NCBI GenBank assembly: GCA_021783435.1
Contig: JAJXUC010000016.1
Coordinates: forward strand, 1 to 41,367
Direction of reading: 5' to 3'
DNA: 41,367 bases
From: Pseudomonadota bacterium
GTDB lineage: Bacteria > Pseudomonadota > Gammaproteobacteria > Burkholderiales > Burkholderiaceae
Both the position numbers and the translations under genes were made by a program. Under the pieces are notes generated by a model. The model ran no database searches. It was not told where the DNA came from and saw only the letters and a list, made by a program, of their open reading frames with translations. Numbering within the stretch: the first letter of the stretch is position 1; each line of letters opens with the position of its first letter. This document shows, one piece after another, positions 17,793 through 25,629 of this stretch.

Positions 17793-18721
17793 GGCATGTG
17801 GCTCGTTGGGGTTTGGGCAGGGGCTTCGGGCCGCACGCTGCTTGTGGTGCCCGGCAGTAGCTCGGTCAGGACGACTGGGGCCGAGGCGGACGGCCTCCAC
17901 ATGAGCAATTGCAGCGTGCCGTCCTGCAGTTCGGCAAGTGCCGTCAGGCTCTCGACCCAGTCGCCGCAGTTGGCGTAGATGCTGCCGTCGATCGTGCGTA
18001 ATTCGGCGCGGTGGATGTGGCCGCACACCACACCCTCGCATTGCCGCCGTGCCGCCTCCTCGGCCAGCAACTGCTCGAAGCTGGAGATGTAGCTCACGGC
18101 GTTTTTGACCTTGCCCTTGAGGTATTGCGAGAGCGACCAATACGACAACCCGAGGCGGTGGCGCGCCTGGTTGAGCCAGCGGTTGAGCTTGAGGGTGAAG
18201 ATGTAGAGCGCGTCGCCGAGGTGGGCGAGCCACTTGGCGTGCATCACCACGCCGTCGAACCAGTCGCCATGCACGACCCAGAGCCGCGTGCCGCTGGCGG
18301 TCACATGCACCGCGTCGGACACCACGGCGATGCCGCCGAAGTGCAGGCCGTGAAAGTCGCGGGCGAACGCATCGTGATTGCCGGGGATGAACACCACGCG
18401 GCAGCCCTTGCGGGCCTTGCGCAGCAACTTCTGCGCCACGTCGTTGTGCGCCTGCGGCCAAAACCAACCCTTGCGCAGCTGCCAGCCGTCGATGATGTCG
18501 CCCACCAGGTAAATGGTGCCGGCATGGCAATGGCGCAACAGGTCGAGCAAGGCTTCGGCCTTGCAGTCGCGCGTGCCGAGGTGAATGTCGGACAGCCAGA
18601 GTGTGCGGAACTGGTAGGCGGCCTGTGCGTCGTCGGCACCGTCAGGCGCAGTGCCAGCGGCCAGGACCTGAGCGAGACGGTGCGCGTCGGTGGGTGTCGG
18701 ACTGAAGTGGCTGGGCTGCAT
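17780..18721 (-). CDS. UDP-2,3-diacylglucosamine diphosphatase-like metallophosphoesterase
   Basis: Calcineurin-type phosphoesterase of 313 residues. All metal-binding blocks are present: LSDIHLG, GDIIDGW, IPGNHD, VHGDWFDG and CGHIHRAE. The layout matches the LpxH-like family that hydrolyses UDP-diacylglucosamine in lipid A synthesis, but this group is longer than E. coli LpxH, with N- and C-terminal extensions. It usually pairs with a GT4 gene, as here, so it may act on another lipid or nucleotide-sugar diphosphate. ATG 18721 (MQPSHFSPTP) is preferred over an upstream in-frame ATG at 18775 that adds a Cys-rich unrelated stretch; the choice is uncertain. Confidence 0.82.
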   Translation of the reverse strand: MQPSHFSPTPTDAHRLAQVLAAGTAPDGADDAQAAYQFRTLWLSDIHLGTRDCKAEALLDLLRHCHAGTIYLVGDIIDGWQLRKGWFWPQAHNDVAQKLLRKARKGCRVVFIPGNHDAFARDFHGLHFGGIAVVSDAVHVTASGTRLWVVHGDWFDGVVMHAKWLAHLGDALYIFTLKLNRWLNQARHRLGLSYWSLSQYLKGKVKNAVSYISSFEQLLAEEAARRQCEGVVCGHIHRAELRTIDGSIYANCGDWVESLTALAELQDGTLQLLMWRPSASAPVVLTELLPGTTSSVRPEAPAQTPTSHMPCAS

Positions 18722-18855
18722 GGCTGCATTGCAGCCATGTCTTGTGACAGGCGGATGACAAGGACGACATGTCATCCGTCAAACGGGGAAAACATCACAG
18801 CGAAGCAAAAAGTCTTGTCGCGCATCGCGTGGCGGCGCGCAGTGCGACAGCCGAC

Positions 18856-19347
18856 TCAGCGCGGGCTGTCGATCAGTCGCGTGCCGGCGAAGGCGTCATG
18901 CCAGAACTGACGGTCAGGCCGCAAATAGCTTGCCAGCGCCCACAAGATCATCCAGCCGAACAGCATGCCCAGCCCAGTGGCATGATCCAGCCCGGCCAAC
19001 CAAGCCAAGGCCAGTGGAGGGAGCACCCACAGCCAGCCGAAAACAAAACGCAAGCCGGCACGGCTGAAACGCAGTGCATGGCCGTTTGCATCCACCACGC
19101 GCAAACGCCAGGCCCGCATCGCCACAGTCTGCCCGGGTCGGAGCCAGAAGCCGATGAAGTAAATCGCCAGTGTCAGGAAGATCACTGCCTGCAAACCATG
19201 CCTGTCCATCACGCCGCTGCGCTGGCTCACCGCCAGACCGTAGAGCAGTGCCGCAAGCCAGGTCACGCCGAAGAGCACGATGGATTCGTACAGCAGCGCG
19301 GCAAGCCGGCGATACAGCGAGGGCGCTTGCAAGGGCTTGGGTGGCAT
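18856..19347 (-). CDS. RDD family membrane protein
   Basis: Integral membrane protein of 163 residues with an RDD domain: an arginine in the first block (SLYRRLAALLYESIVLFGVT), then several hydrophobic helices and the conserved RPGQTVAMRAWRLRVVDANG block, ending with a DAFAGTRLI stretch. RDD proteins are poorly characterised; some have been linked to ion or solute transport. It follows DUF3106 by 111 bases on the same strand and may be the last gene of the sigma factor group. No function can be assigned from sequence. Confidence 0.87.
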   Translation of the reverse strand: MPPKPLQAPSLYRRLAALLYESIVLFGVTWLAALLYGLAVSQRSGVMDRHGLQAVIFLTLAIYFIGFWLRPGQTVAMRAWRLRVVDANGHALRFSRAGLRFVFGWLWVLPPLALAWLAGLDHATGLGMLFGWMILWALASYLRPDRQFWHDAFAGTRLIDSPR

Positions 19348-19458
19348 GCGGATGCTGTGCGGTGTTCAGGTGGAACGAGGTGGGGGCAGGTTGCACGGGC
19401 TTGTCGCGATTTCCGCGCTTGAACCGCACACCCATCCGACGCAGGCCCCGATCCAGAC

Positions 19459-20142
19459 TCAAGGTTTGGGGCTGAGCGGCGGAGGTTGAGGCGCCATAGG
19501 CTTGGATGCCGTCGCGGGGGCAGGCACCGGCGGGGCCACGGAACCGGCCACAGGCATGCTGGCGGCCCGAGGAGGATTGCTGCTTCCCGTTGGGCCCAGG
19601 GTTTTGGACTTCTTGAGGCGTTGCTCGGCTTCGTAGCGTCCGACATGACCGGGTGTGTGCGGAGGACGTTTGGCCTCCCGGGCCAGCGCGCGTTTTTCAG
19701 CTTCCGGCAGCTTCTTGTAGCGCTCCCAGGCCTGTTTGCGGCTGTCCAGCGGCGCCTTGCCCGTGGCGAGAAAATTTTCGCGGGCTTGTCGGCGTTGCTG
19801 CGGGCTCATGCGCACCCACTCGATCATGCGCTGGTGCAGCGTGGTGCGTTGTTCCGGGCTCATGGCCGAATAGCGCGCAGCAATATTCAGCCATTTGCGT
19901 TTGCGATCGGCGTCGAAATGCGGCCACTCGGCCTGCAAAGGTCCCAGCGCCGCCTGTTGCATGGGGGTGAGTTGTTGCCAAGTCGGCTTCCCGTTTGTGG
20001 CCGGGTTGGCCGCTTGCGCAGCGTGCCAGCAGCCGCTGGCCAGCACCAGAGCCAAGCCCAGCAGGAGCACATGGCGAAGGGCCTGGAGGCGCAGCACGGG
20101 CAAGCGAGCCCCTGAGCGGCGGCGCATGAACAGCCCGCTCAT
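19459..20142 (-). CDS. DUF3106 domain protein, exported
   Basis: Protein of 227 residues with an N-terminal basic region and hydrophobic segment (LRHVLLLGLALVLASGCWHA) that looks like a signal peptide or lipoprotein signal. The DUF3106 region follows: PTWQQLTPMQQAALGPLQAE, then repeats of the type MSPEQR/MSPQQRRQARE. This is a charged helical pattern that recalls envelope-stress proteins with LTxxQ-like motifs, a resemblance and not a homology claim. The C-terminus is Pro/Ala-rich. Its start overlaps the DUF3619 stop (ATGA). Function unknown; linkage to an ECF-type sigma factor suggests an envelope role. Confidence 0.85.
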   Translation of the reverse strand: MSGLFMRRRSGARLPVLRLQALRHVLLLGLALVLASGCWHAAQAANPATNGKPTWQQLTPMQQAALGPLQAEWPHFDADRKRKWLNIAARYSAMSPEQRTTLHQRMIEWVRMSPQQRRQARENFLATGKAPLDSRKQAWERYKKLPEAEKRALAREAKRPPHTPGHVGRYEAEQRLKKSKTLGPTGSSNPPRAASMPVAGSVAPPVPAPATASKPMAPQPPPLSPKP

Positions 20143-20573
20143 CCGTCGTTCTGCCGCAGATAGCTGGTGAAGCCCGGGTCGACATAGGCCTGTGGCGGCA
20201 GGTTATCGAGCAGCAAGGCGGTGTCGATATCGGCAATTTTGCGAACGAACCGTTCCTGCTGGAAGTGTTGCAGGGCATACAGGCCGAACAACAAGGTGGG
20301 AACCGCCAGCAACAGGCCCAGTCGCAGGCGCCAGGATGACGATTCTCCCGGACCGCCCAGGGTTGCCGTGCCGTCGCGGGTCGATGCCGTGACTTGGGCA
20401 TGATGCACCCGCTGCAGGCGGCGCCGGTCAACCACCATATGGCGTATGCCCTTGAGCCGCTCTGCGATGTCCGCAGGCAACTGCTCGTTGCCTTCTGTCA
20501 GACGCGCTGCGACCTGATAGCCGAAACGTGCCTCCGCCGCCGTCAAACTCAGTTTTTTGTTATGCGTGTCCAT
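20139..20573 (-). CDS. DUF3619 family membrane protein (possible anti-sigma partner)
   Basis: Protein of 144 residues with a soluble N-terminal half (TAAEARFGYQVAARLTEGNE), one membrane helix around residues 82-104 (LRLGLLLAVPTLLFGLYALQ), and a short outer tail containing DIDTALLLDNLPPQAYVDPG. This matches DUF3619. The layout of a cytoplasmic helical part, one membrane span and an extracytoplasmic tail, encoded just after an ECF-type sigma factor with a 14-base overlap, is what a membrane anti-sigma factor looks like. That role is inference; I see no ZAS-type zinc motif. The start is ATG 20573 (MDTHNKKLSL). Confidence 0.85.
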   Translation of the reverse strand: MDTHNKKLSLTAAEARFGYQVAARLTEGNEQLPADIAERLKGIRHMVVDRRRLQRVHHAQVTASTRDGTATLGGPGESSSWRLRLGLLLAVPTLLFGLYALQHFQQERFVRKIADIDTALLLDNLPPQAYVDPGFTSYLRQNDG

Positions 20574-21135
20574 GATCGAAACCTTGCGCTTTGAGTGCCT
20601 TGGCCAAGGTATGTGTGGCCCTGGAACAGTGCGTTTTGACACTGCCCTCGGAACAACCCATGGCCGCCGCCGTTTCAGCGACATCCAACCCCTCCCAATA
20701 ACGCAGCAGGAAAGCTTCCCGTTGACGGTCCGGCAGTTTTTGAATGGCGTCGTCCAACATGGCCAGCGTCTGACTCCGTTCGAGCTGGCGATCGGCGCCC
20801 TCGAGTTGCTCTGAGCAGGTCTCAATCTCCAAAGTTTCCAGCAAATCGAATTCTTCGCCGTCGCCAGCGCCTTGGAAATCGGACAAATTGCTCATCCAGG
20901 CCGAGCGCACCTTCTGCCGCCGGTGCCAGTCCAGTATGGCGTTGGTCAGGATACGCTGGAACAGCATCGGCCATTCAGCGGGATCGTGGTCGCCATACTT
21001 GTCGGCCAGGCGGATCATCGAGTCCTGCACCACATCCAGGGCGGCATCCGGGTTCTGCGTGGCAAATTGCGCGCGCTTGAAGGCGCGCTTGTCGACGCTG
21101 CGGAGAAATGCGGAGAGTTCTTGTTCTGTGGGCAT
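20560..21135 (-). CDS. ECF-type RNA polymerase sigma factor
   Basis: Sigma-70 family protein of 191 residues with regions 2 and 4 only. Region 2 is around ALDVVQDSMIRLADKYGDHD and ILTNAILDWHRRQKVRSAWM; region 4 is LPDRQREAFLLRYWEGLDVA followed by the helix-turn-helix AETAAAMGCSEGSVKTHCSR. The linker is long and acidic. It heads a - strand group with DUF3619, DUF3106 and RDD genes, which are probably its regulator and targets. No strong ribosome binding site is visible before ATG 21135. CATAAT at about 21168-21173 could be a -10 element but its -35 is unclear. Confidence 0.9.
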   Translation of the reverse strand: MPTEQELSAFLRSVDKRAFKRAQFATQNPDAALDVVQDSMIRLADKYGDHDPAEWPMLFQRILTNAILDWHRRQKVRSAWMSNLSDFQGAGDGEEFDLLETLEIETCSEQLEGADRQLERSQTLAMLDDAIQKLPDRQREAFLLRYWEGLDVAETAAAMGCSEGSVKTHCSRATHTLAKALKAQGFDHGHA

Positions 21136-21407
21136 GGCCCAGGCGGCGCTTGGTTGGCGGAGTCGGCGAAGTGTTGATTATGCAGGCCGCAGCCACGGAA
21201 AAGCCCGTTGAGTAGCAGGCTCGGAGCGTGGTTTCCCGACGCGAACCCGCTGCTGCATGGAAGCTGTGGTGTTTACGCCTCAGGCTTGCGGGCAAGGTCA
21301 CGCCGGGGGACCGGCGCCTGGGCGGGCATGCTCACCGCTGGATGGCGCATCCCATGGCGCTTGCGGGCGCCGAGGCGATTGGCGCAAGGCGCCGGATTGC
21401 CCTCGCG

Positions 21408-21770
21408 TCATGACTCCTGCGGCTGGAGTTCGGAGGCGATTCTGGCGCAAACCAGATCGCACAACTGAAGGACCTCTTCGCTTTGCACGCGGTAAACCAT
21501 CTGGTTGCCGATGCGGCGTTTGGCCACGATCCCCGCCTGATACAACATTTTGAGGTGCTGCGAGACATTGGGCTGCGTGGATTCGACCGCCTCGACGATG
21601 GCATTCACGCTTTTGCCCTGTGTGCAGATGGCGCCCAAAATGCGTAAGCGCACGGGCGTCGCCAGGGCGCTGAACAGTTCGGCCGCCAGCACGAACACAC
21701 GTTCGTGAAGTTCGTCCTCGATGGCAATTCGAGCAGGCGGCATCGACGTCTCAATTCGTTGCGCTGACAT
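21408..21770 (-). CDS. ArsR/SmtB-family transcriptional repressor
   Basis: Winged-helix repressor of 120 residues. The DNA-binding core is TPVRLRILGAICTQGKSVNA, then the recognition helix ESTQPNVSQHLKMLYQAGIV and wing RRIGNQMVYRV. It lacks the classical ELCVCDL metal site of ArsR. Instead it has one Cys in the second helix (AICTQG) and a Cys pair in the last helix (LCDLVC), an arrangement like the dithiol persulfide sensors of the BigR/SqrR type. Sulfur sensing is therefore a hypothesis. ATG 21770 is chosen because similarity begins shortly after; the upstream open frame has no homology. No obvious target gene adjoins it. Confidence 0.87.
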   Translation of the reverse strand: MSAQRIETSMPPARIAIEDELHERVFVLAAELFSALATPVRLRILGAICTQGKSVNAIVEAVESTQPNVSQHLKMLYQAGIVAKRRIGNQMVYRVQSEEVLQLCDLVCARIASELQPQES

Positions 21771-21941
21771 GGATGGTGTTTCCAGGCAAGGTGTGAACGA
21801 GGTGTGCGAGGTGTGAGACATGGTCGCCGGGGATGGTGTCCAGCGTGACGACGCGTTGGCTTGGAGTTTGGCGCGGCTGCCGTCGGTTAGGTCACGCATC
21901 GGATCTCGCCAGGCTGCTGCACTCGCCTTGGGAGCGGGACA

Positions 21942-22787
21942 TCAATGCCCTGCTGAGGAAGACAGCAGCGCTGCAAGACCGATGCGATCGATGATCTGAA
22001 CCCGGTGCCGCCTCGTCACCTGGATCAGCCCGGCATGCTCGAGCCGCGTGAAGAGTCGGCTGACGGTCTCCGAATACAAGCCCAGATAGCTGCCGATGTC
22101 CTTGCGGGTCATCCGCAACGCGAATTCACGAGACGAAAGTCCGAGAACCTGGTAACGCTCCGACATGTCCAACAAAAAATGCGCCAAACGCTCCGCGCCC
22201 TGCATGCTGCCAAGAACGAGGAGGTTGTGCTGCGCGCGCAGCATGCTTTGGGCAATCAGCGATTGGATCCGTCGTCGCAGCATGGAGTGGTCCCGCGCCG
22301 CCGACTCCAGGGCCCGCGCATCGATTTCGCAGGCTTCGCTAGCCTCCATCGCCACGGTGTCGCACAGGTAGAGCTGGGCGGCGAAGCCGTCGAGCCCCAC
22401 CATGTCCCCGGAAACGTGAAATCCGAGAACCTGTTGCCTGCCGTCCGCGCATCGCAACACCGACTTGAACGACCCGGCACGGATGGCATAGACGCGATCC
22501 AGAGTCCTTCCGGTGGCGAACAGTCGTTGGCCCTTGCCGAGTCGAATGGCGGCTCTAGCCACGCCGCGTCGATCCATTGACCCCTCACGCAACATGGCGG
22601 CCTGCAGGCAGGACCGGCTCTGGAAGCATTGATCGCACGGATCCCCATGGTTCGGGCCATGGCTCGTGGTACCAGGAGCGGATCGCAGCGTGCTGACGAC
22701 ACCGCTGCCGGCACGCGTGCTTTGATCTGCTGTATCGAGCCGGACGTGCCTCTGCAGTTCCAGTTCGATGGGTGTTCGGGTATGCAT
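21942..22787 (-). CDS. fnr: Fnr-type oxygen-responsive transcription regulator
   Basis: Crp/Fnr regulator of 281 residues. Cluster ligands expected for an oxygen-labile 4Fe-4S centre are present: Cys51, Cys54, Cys60 (C-X2-C-X5-C) and Cys142 in LYLCDTVAM. The cAMP-type effector fold follows, and the C-terminal helix-turn-helix has GSYLGLYSETVSRLFTRLEH with Glu240, Ser243 and Arg244, the residues that read TTGAT-N4-ATCAA in E. coli Fnr. It therefore most likely switches on anaerobic genes such as the nrdD-ubiUVT group. The N-terminus before the cysteines is about 50 residues, longer than usual. The start ATG 22787 is the last one before the cysteine motif; the frame is open further upstream. 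Confidence 0.9.
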   Translation of the reverse strand: MHTRTPIELELQRHVRLDTADQSTRAGSGVVSTLRSAPGTTSHGPNHGDPCDQCFQSRSCLQAAMLREGSMDRRGVARAAIRLGKGQRLFATGRTLDRVYAIRAGSFKSVLRCADGRQQVLGFHVSGDMVGLDGFAAQLYLCDTVAMEASEACEIDARALESAARDHSMLRRRIQSLIAQSMLRAQHNLLVLGSMQGAERLAHFLLDMSERYQVLGLSSREFALRMTRKDIGSYLGLYSETVSRLFTRLEHAGLIQVTRRHRVQIIDRIGLAALLSSSAGH

Positions 22788-23216
22788 GGCATATCCTGAC
22801 CGTGCATCTGTGGGGTTTGGGTCGGGGCGCTGCACAGGATCGAGACCCAAGGCGACAGCACCGTGGCGGCGAGCGCTCACGGCCTGCAGCTTCGACGGCC
22901 GGGCTCGCAACGAGCCGGTGTGTGCAGACAAATGTGCGTGGGCATCCGCATGGCGAGATCCTCTTGTGGGCATGTACGAAAGGTGCAGGGGGAATTTTCC
23001 GAGCCCCGTGCCCGAGCACGGTTGACACGCATCAAACAAAGCCGGATCTCATGCTGCGCGGCACCATCATCACCATGGATCGCTGTGTTGCCGGCGATCG
23101 GCACGATCGGACCGCATCGGCCATGCGGACAGCCCCGCAGGCGCGTCTCGATTGCGGTCAGCCGCTGTCCTGCGAGCGTTGCGGCCACCGGCGTTGCGCA
23201 CGCCTGGCGGCAGTCC
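22788..23216. other. 429-base region upstream of fnr without a recognisable gene
   Basis: This stretch separates fnr from the end of the triple PTPS gene. I find no convincing coding sequence or RNA gene. It contains an Fnr-like palindrome at 23022-23035 and a small hairpin at 23006-23021. GAAAAT on the - strand (22994-22999) sits where a class II Fnr promoter would have its -10. If that promoter is real, the fnr mRNA has a leader of about 200 bases. Confidence 0.6.
23022..23035 (-). promoter_or_regulatory. Fnr-type binding site upstream of fnr
   Basis: The + strand reads TTGAC-ACGC-ATCAA, one mismatch from the TTGAT-N4-ATCAA consensus. Its centre is 41.5 bases from a start point near 22987, with GAAAAT at the -10 position on the - strand, so it could be an activating site for fnr itself. 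Autoregulation is inferred. Confidence 0.55.
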
Positions 23217-24308
23217 CTAGACCGGCAGGGCTGGAATCATGCGTTTTTCGGTGACGACCGAGCCGCATCCCCGGGTTTCGTAGAGTTCCACAGCGGCCAG
23301 TTGGGGCAAATGCGCCTGGGTCGTTGTGTAGATCCACTCGGCGATGCTTGCCGTATCGGCATCGCGCAACTCGGCGATCGCGTGGAGGGGCTGATGATCA
23401 AGGCGCCTGAACACGGGCTCGAAGAGCGTCTTCACGTCGCCGAAATCGACGGTCCAACCCATCACGGTGTCGATAGGCGCACACAGGTGCAGCCGCAACC
23501 TGAATGTATGGCCATGGACTGCACGCTCGCGGCTTCCGATCGGCGCGCGTTGCAGTTGCACCGCACTATCGAGCGTGAAATCTTTCCAGATGCGGTAGTC
23601 GCGTCCGTCGAAGCTGGCGCCGCTCGAGGCCGTCTCGAACAGGTCGATGCCGGAGAGTTCCGGCAACGTCGGCTTGAGGCGTTCCCACAGCCACGACGCG
23701 ATGAGCTCGCTGGTGGGGTTCCCCAGACCCTCCACATCGTTGAGGCAGGTGTGGTCCAGGATGTTGTGCAACGGTTCCCAGACCTCGTCGAGCCGGTCGT
23801 GGTCGATGTCGCGCCCTCGTGATCCCGCAGACGGAGAGGCGTGCACGACGGCCTGAAAACCATGGCCGTGCATGCGGCCGCATTGGTGTCCCATCGGGAC
23901 GTTCGGCAATCGGTGGGCAGCTTCAAACGGGTAGCGCCGCCAGATCCGCGCCATCCCGTCGCGGTCGAGGTGGACGCCCTGGTTCGCCGTGCTTTGGACC
24001 GCGAGGCGATGGATGCCAGGCAAGGCCAGGTTTTGGTCAATCCAGCGGGCAATATTCGTATCGGTGGGCTGGTCGATGACCTGGTTCAGGAGTGTGTCGT
24101 TCAGCGGCTCGAGAACCCGCTGCATGCGCGCCTGCAGGGCGGCCACTTCGCCCCCTGGGAAAGACGCCCAAGCCGGCAGTTCCGCGAACACCGAAGCCCG
24201 GAAGCCATGGCCATGCAATTGGCTGCGGCGCTTGCCGCCCGGCAGCGCAGCCAGGTGACGGGCGGACTCGAAGCCACCCGTGGCAACGGTCAAGATGCAA
24301 GGGGCCAT
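23217..24308 (-). CDS. Triple-domain 6-pyruvoyltetrahydropterin synthase/QueD-like protein
   Basis: Protein of 363 residues made of three consecutive PTPS-fold (T-fold) units, roughly residues 5-115, 125-235 and 238-355. The middle unit has the complete set: zinc ligands His132 (FEAAHRLP), His147 and His149 (MHGHGF), catalytic Cys143, Asp185-His186 (ILDHTCLND) and Glu225 (FETASSG). Unit 1 keeps LHGHGF but has Arg at the Cys position and LND instead of LDH. Unit 3 keeps VHGHTF, LDH and the Glu (YETRG) but has Val250 in place of the first His and Glu in place of Cys. So one active and two degenerate units are likely. Single-domain relatives act in queuosine, biopterin or folate pathways; the role here is unknown. 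GGAG precedes ATG 24308. It lies 121 bases after lldD on the same strand. Confidence 0.85.
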   Translation of the reverse strand: MAPCILTVATGGFESARHLAALPGGKRRSQLHGHGFRASVFAELPAWASFPGGEVAALQARMQRVLEPLNDTLLNQVIDQPTDTNIARWIDQNLALPGIHRLAVQSTANQGVHLDRDGMARIWRRYPFEAAHRLPNVPMGHQCGRMHGHGFQAVVHASPSAGSRGRDIDHDRLDEVWEPLHNILDHTCLNDVEGLGNPTSELIASWLWERLKPTLPELSGIDLFETASSGASFDGRDYRIWKDFTLDSAVQLQRAPIGSRERAVHGHTFRLRLHLCAPIDTVMGWTVDFGDVKTLFEPVFRRLDHQPLHAIAELRDADTASIAEWIYTTTQAHLPQLAAVELYETRGCGSVVTEKRMIPALPV

Positions 24309-24429
24309 ACGGACTCCGGATGGTTGCGCGCGCCGGCTTGATCGCGTTGCCTACAGCTCTGGCCGTCATGAACCGGCTGCTGCCCAGGCCGAGAGGCAGT
24401 CACAAAGTCATTGACATGGGCCCGGTTGA

Positions 24430-25575
24430 TTACCAAGGCGAATGTTGCAGAACTCCGCGGTCGATCTGTTGGATATCCGTTTTCCCACAAAACGCCATGG
24501 TGATGTCCAACTCGTTGCGAATGATCTCGAGGCACTGCTCGACGCCGGCTTGACCCTGGGCACCGAGGCCGTACAGGAATGCTCGGCCGATCAGGGTGCC
24601 CTTTGCGCCCAGCGCGATGGCCTTGAGCACGTCCTGGCCCGAGCGGATTCCGCCATCGACCCAAACCTCGATGCGCGAACCGACGGCATCGACGATGGCC
24701 GGCAGCGCCGAGATCGAGCTCGGCGCGCCATCGAGTTGGCGCCCGCCGTGGTTGGAGACGATGAGGGCATCAGCGCCCGAGTCTGCGGCACGCTGCGCAT
24801 CCTCGGCGTCCAGGACGCCCTTGAGAATCAGCTTGCCGCCCCAGCACTTCTTGATCCACGCCACGTCGTTCCATGTCAGGCGCGGGTCGAATTGCTGACT
24901 CGTCCAGGCCGAGAGCGACCCCATGTTCTCGACCCCCTTGACATGCCCGACGATGTTGCCGAAACCATGCCTGCGGGTTCCCAGCATGCCCAAGCCCCAT
25001 CTTGGTTTGGTCGCGAGATTGAGCAGATTGGCCAGGGTCGGTTTCGGTGGTGCCGACAAGCCATTCTTCAGATCCTTGTGGCGTTGCCCCAGGATCTGCA
25101 AATCCAGGGTGAGCATCAAGGCCGAGCAGCGGGCCGCCTTGGCGCGGTCGATCAGGCGTTCGATGAAGTCGCGGTCACGCATGACGTAGAGCTGGAACCA
25201 GAACGGCGCTTTGGTGTGCGCCGCGACGTCCTCGATGGAGCAGATGCTCATGGTCGAGAGGGTGAACGGCACGCCGCATCGTTCCGCCGCGCGCGCCGCC
25301 AGGATCTCGCCGTCGGCATGTTGCATCCCCGTCAGTCCGGTTGGCGCGAGCGCCACCGGCATGGCGACATCCTGCCCGATCATCCGCGACCGCAGCGAGC
25401 GCTGCTCGACGTCGACGGCCACGCGCTGGCGGAGCTTGATGCGCTGGAAATCGTCTTGATTGGAGCGGTAGGTCGTCTCGGTCCAGGAGCCTGAGTCGGC
25501 GTAGTCGTAAAACATCCGCGGAACCCGTCGCTTGGCGAGAACGCGCAGATCTTCAATGCAGGTCATGGTTGCCAT
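24430..25575 (-). CDS. lldD: FMN-dependent L-lactate dehydrogenase
   Basis: Alpha-hydroxy-acid dehydrogenase of 381 residues that oxidises L-lactate to pyruvate and passes electrons to the quinone pool at the membrane. Key residues are visible: Tyr23 and Tyr25 in PRMFYDYADSGSW, the FMN-binding ALAPTGLTGM, Tyr130 in WFQLYV, Lys252 (LKGV), the proton-abstracting His276 and Arg279 in SNHGGRQLDGAPSS, and the phosphate-binding VDGGIRSG. The ATG at 25575 has AAGGTG upstream and starts MATMTCIEDL. It follows lctP by 54 bases across a strong hairpin and is part of the LldR-controlled unit. Related 2-hydroxyacid oxidases are possible, but permease and regulator context favours lactate. Confidence 0.93.
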   Translation of the reverse strand: MATMTCIEDLRVLAKRRVPRMFYDYADSGSWTETTYRSNQDDFQRIKLRQRVAVDVEQRSLRSRMIGQDVAMPVALAPTGLTGMQHADGEILAARAAERCGVPFTLSTMSICSIEDVAAHTKAPFWFQLYVMRDRDFIERLIDRAKAARCSALMLTLDLQILGQRHKDLKNGLSAPPKPTLANLLNLATKPRWGLGMLGTRRHGFGNIVGHVKGVENMGSLSAWTSQQFDPRLTWNDVAWIKKCWGGKLILKGVLDAEDAQRAADSGADALIVSNHGGRQLDGAPSSISALPAIVDAVGSRIEVWVDGGIRSGQDVLKAIALGAKGTLIGRAFLYGLGAQGQAGVEQCLEIIRNELDITMAFCGKTDIQQIDRGVLQHSPW

Positions 25576-25600
25576 GAAGTCACCTTGTGTGGACTGCACA

Positions 25601-25620
25601 GGGCTCCCGAAGGGGAGCCC
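25601..25620 (-). repeat. Intercistronic hairpin between lctP and lldD
   Basis: A perfect 8-base-pair inverted repeat with a 4-base loop; the - strand reads GGGCTCCC-CTTC-GGGAGCCC. It starts 9 bases after the lctP stop and ends 25 bases before the lldD start. No T-run follows, so it is unlikely to be a simple terminator. It may set mRNA stability or the ratio of the two gene products. Confidence 0.7.
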
Positions 25621-25629
25621 CCTGCCAGG

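Noticed and set aside
22863..23822. 319-codon + strand open frame across the fnr upstream region and the PTPS gene
   Set aside because: Its second half is antisense to the PTPS gene and the first half has no protein-like pattern.
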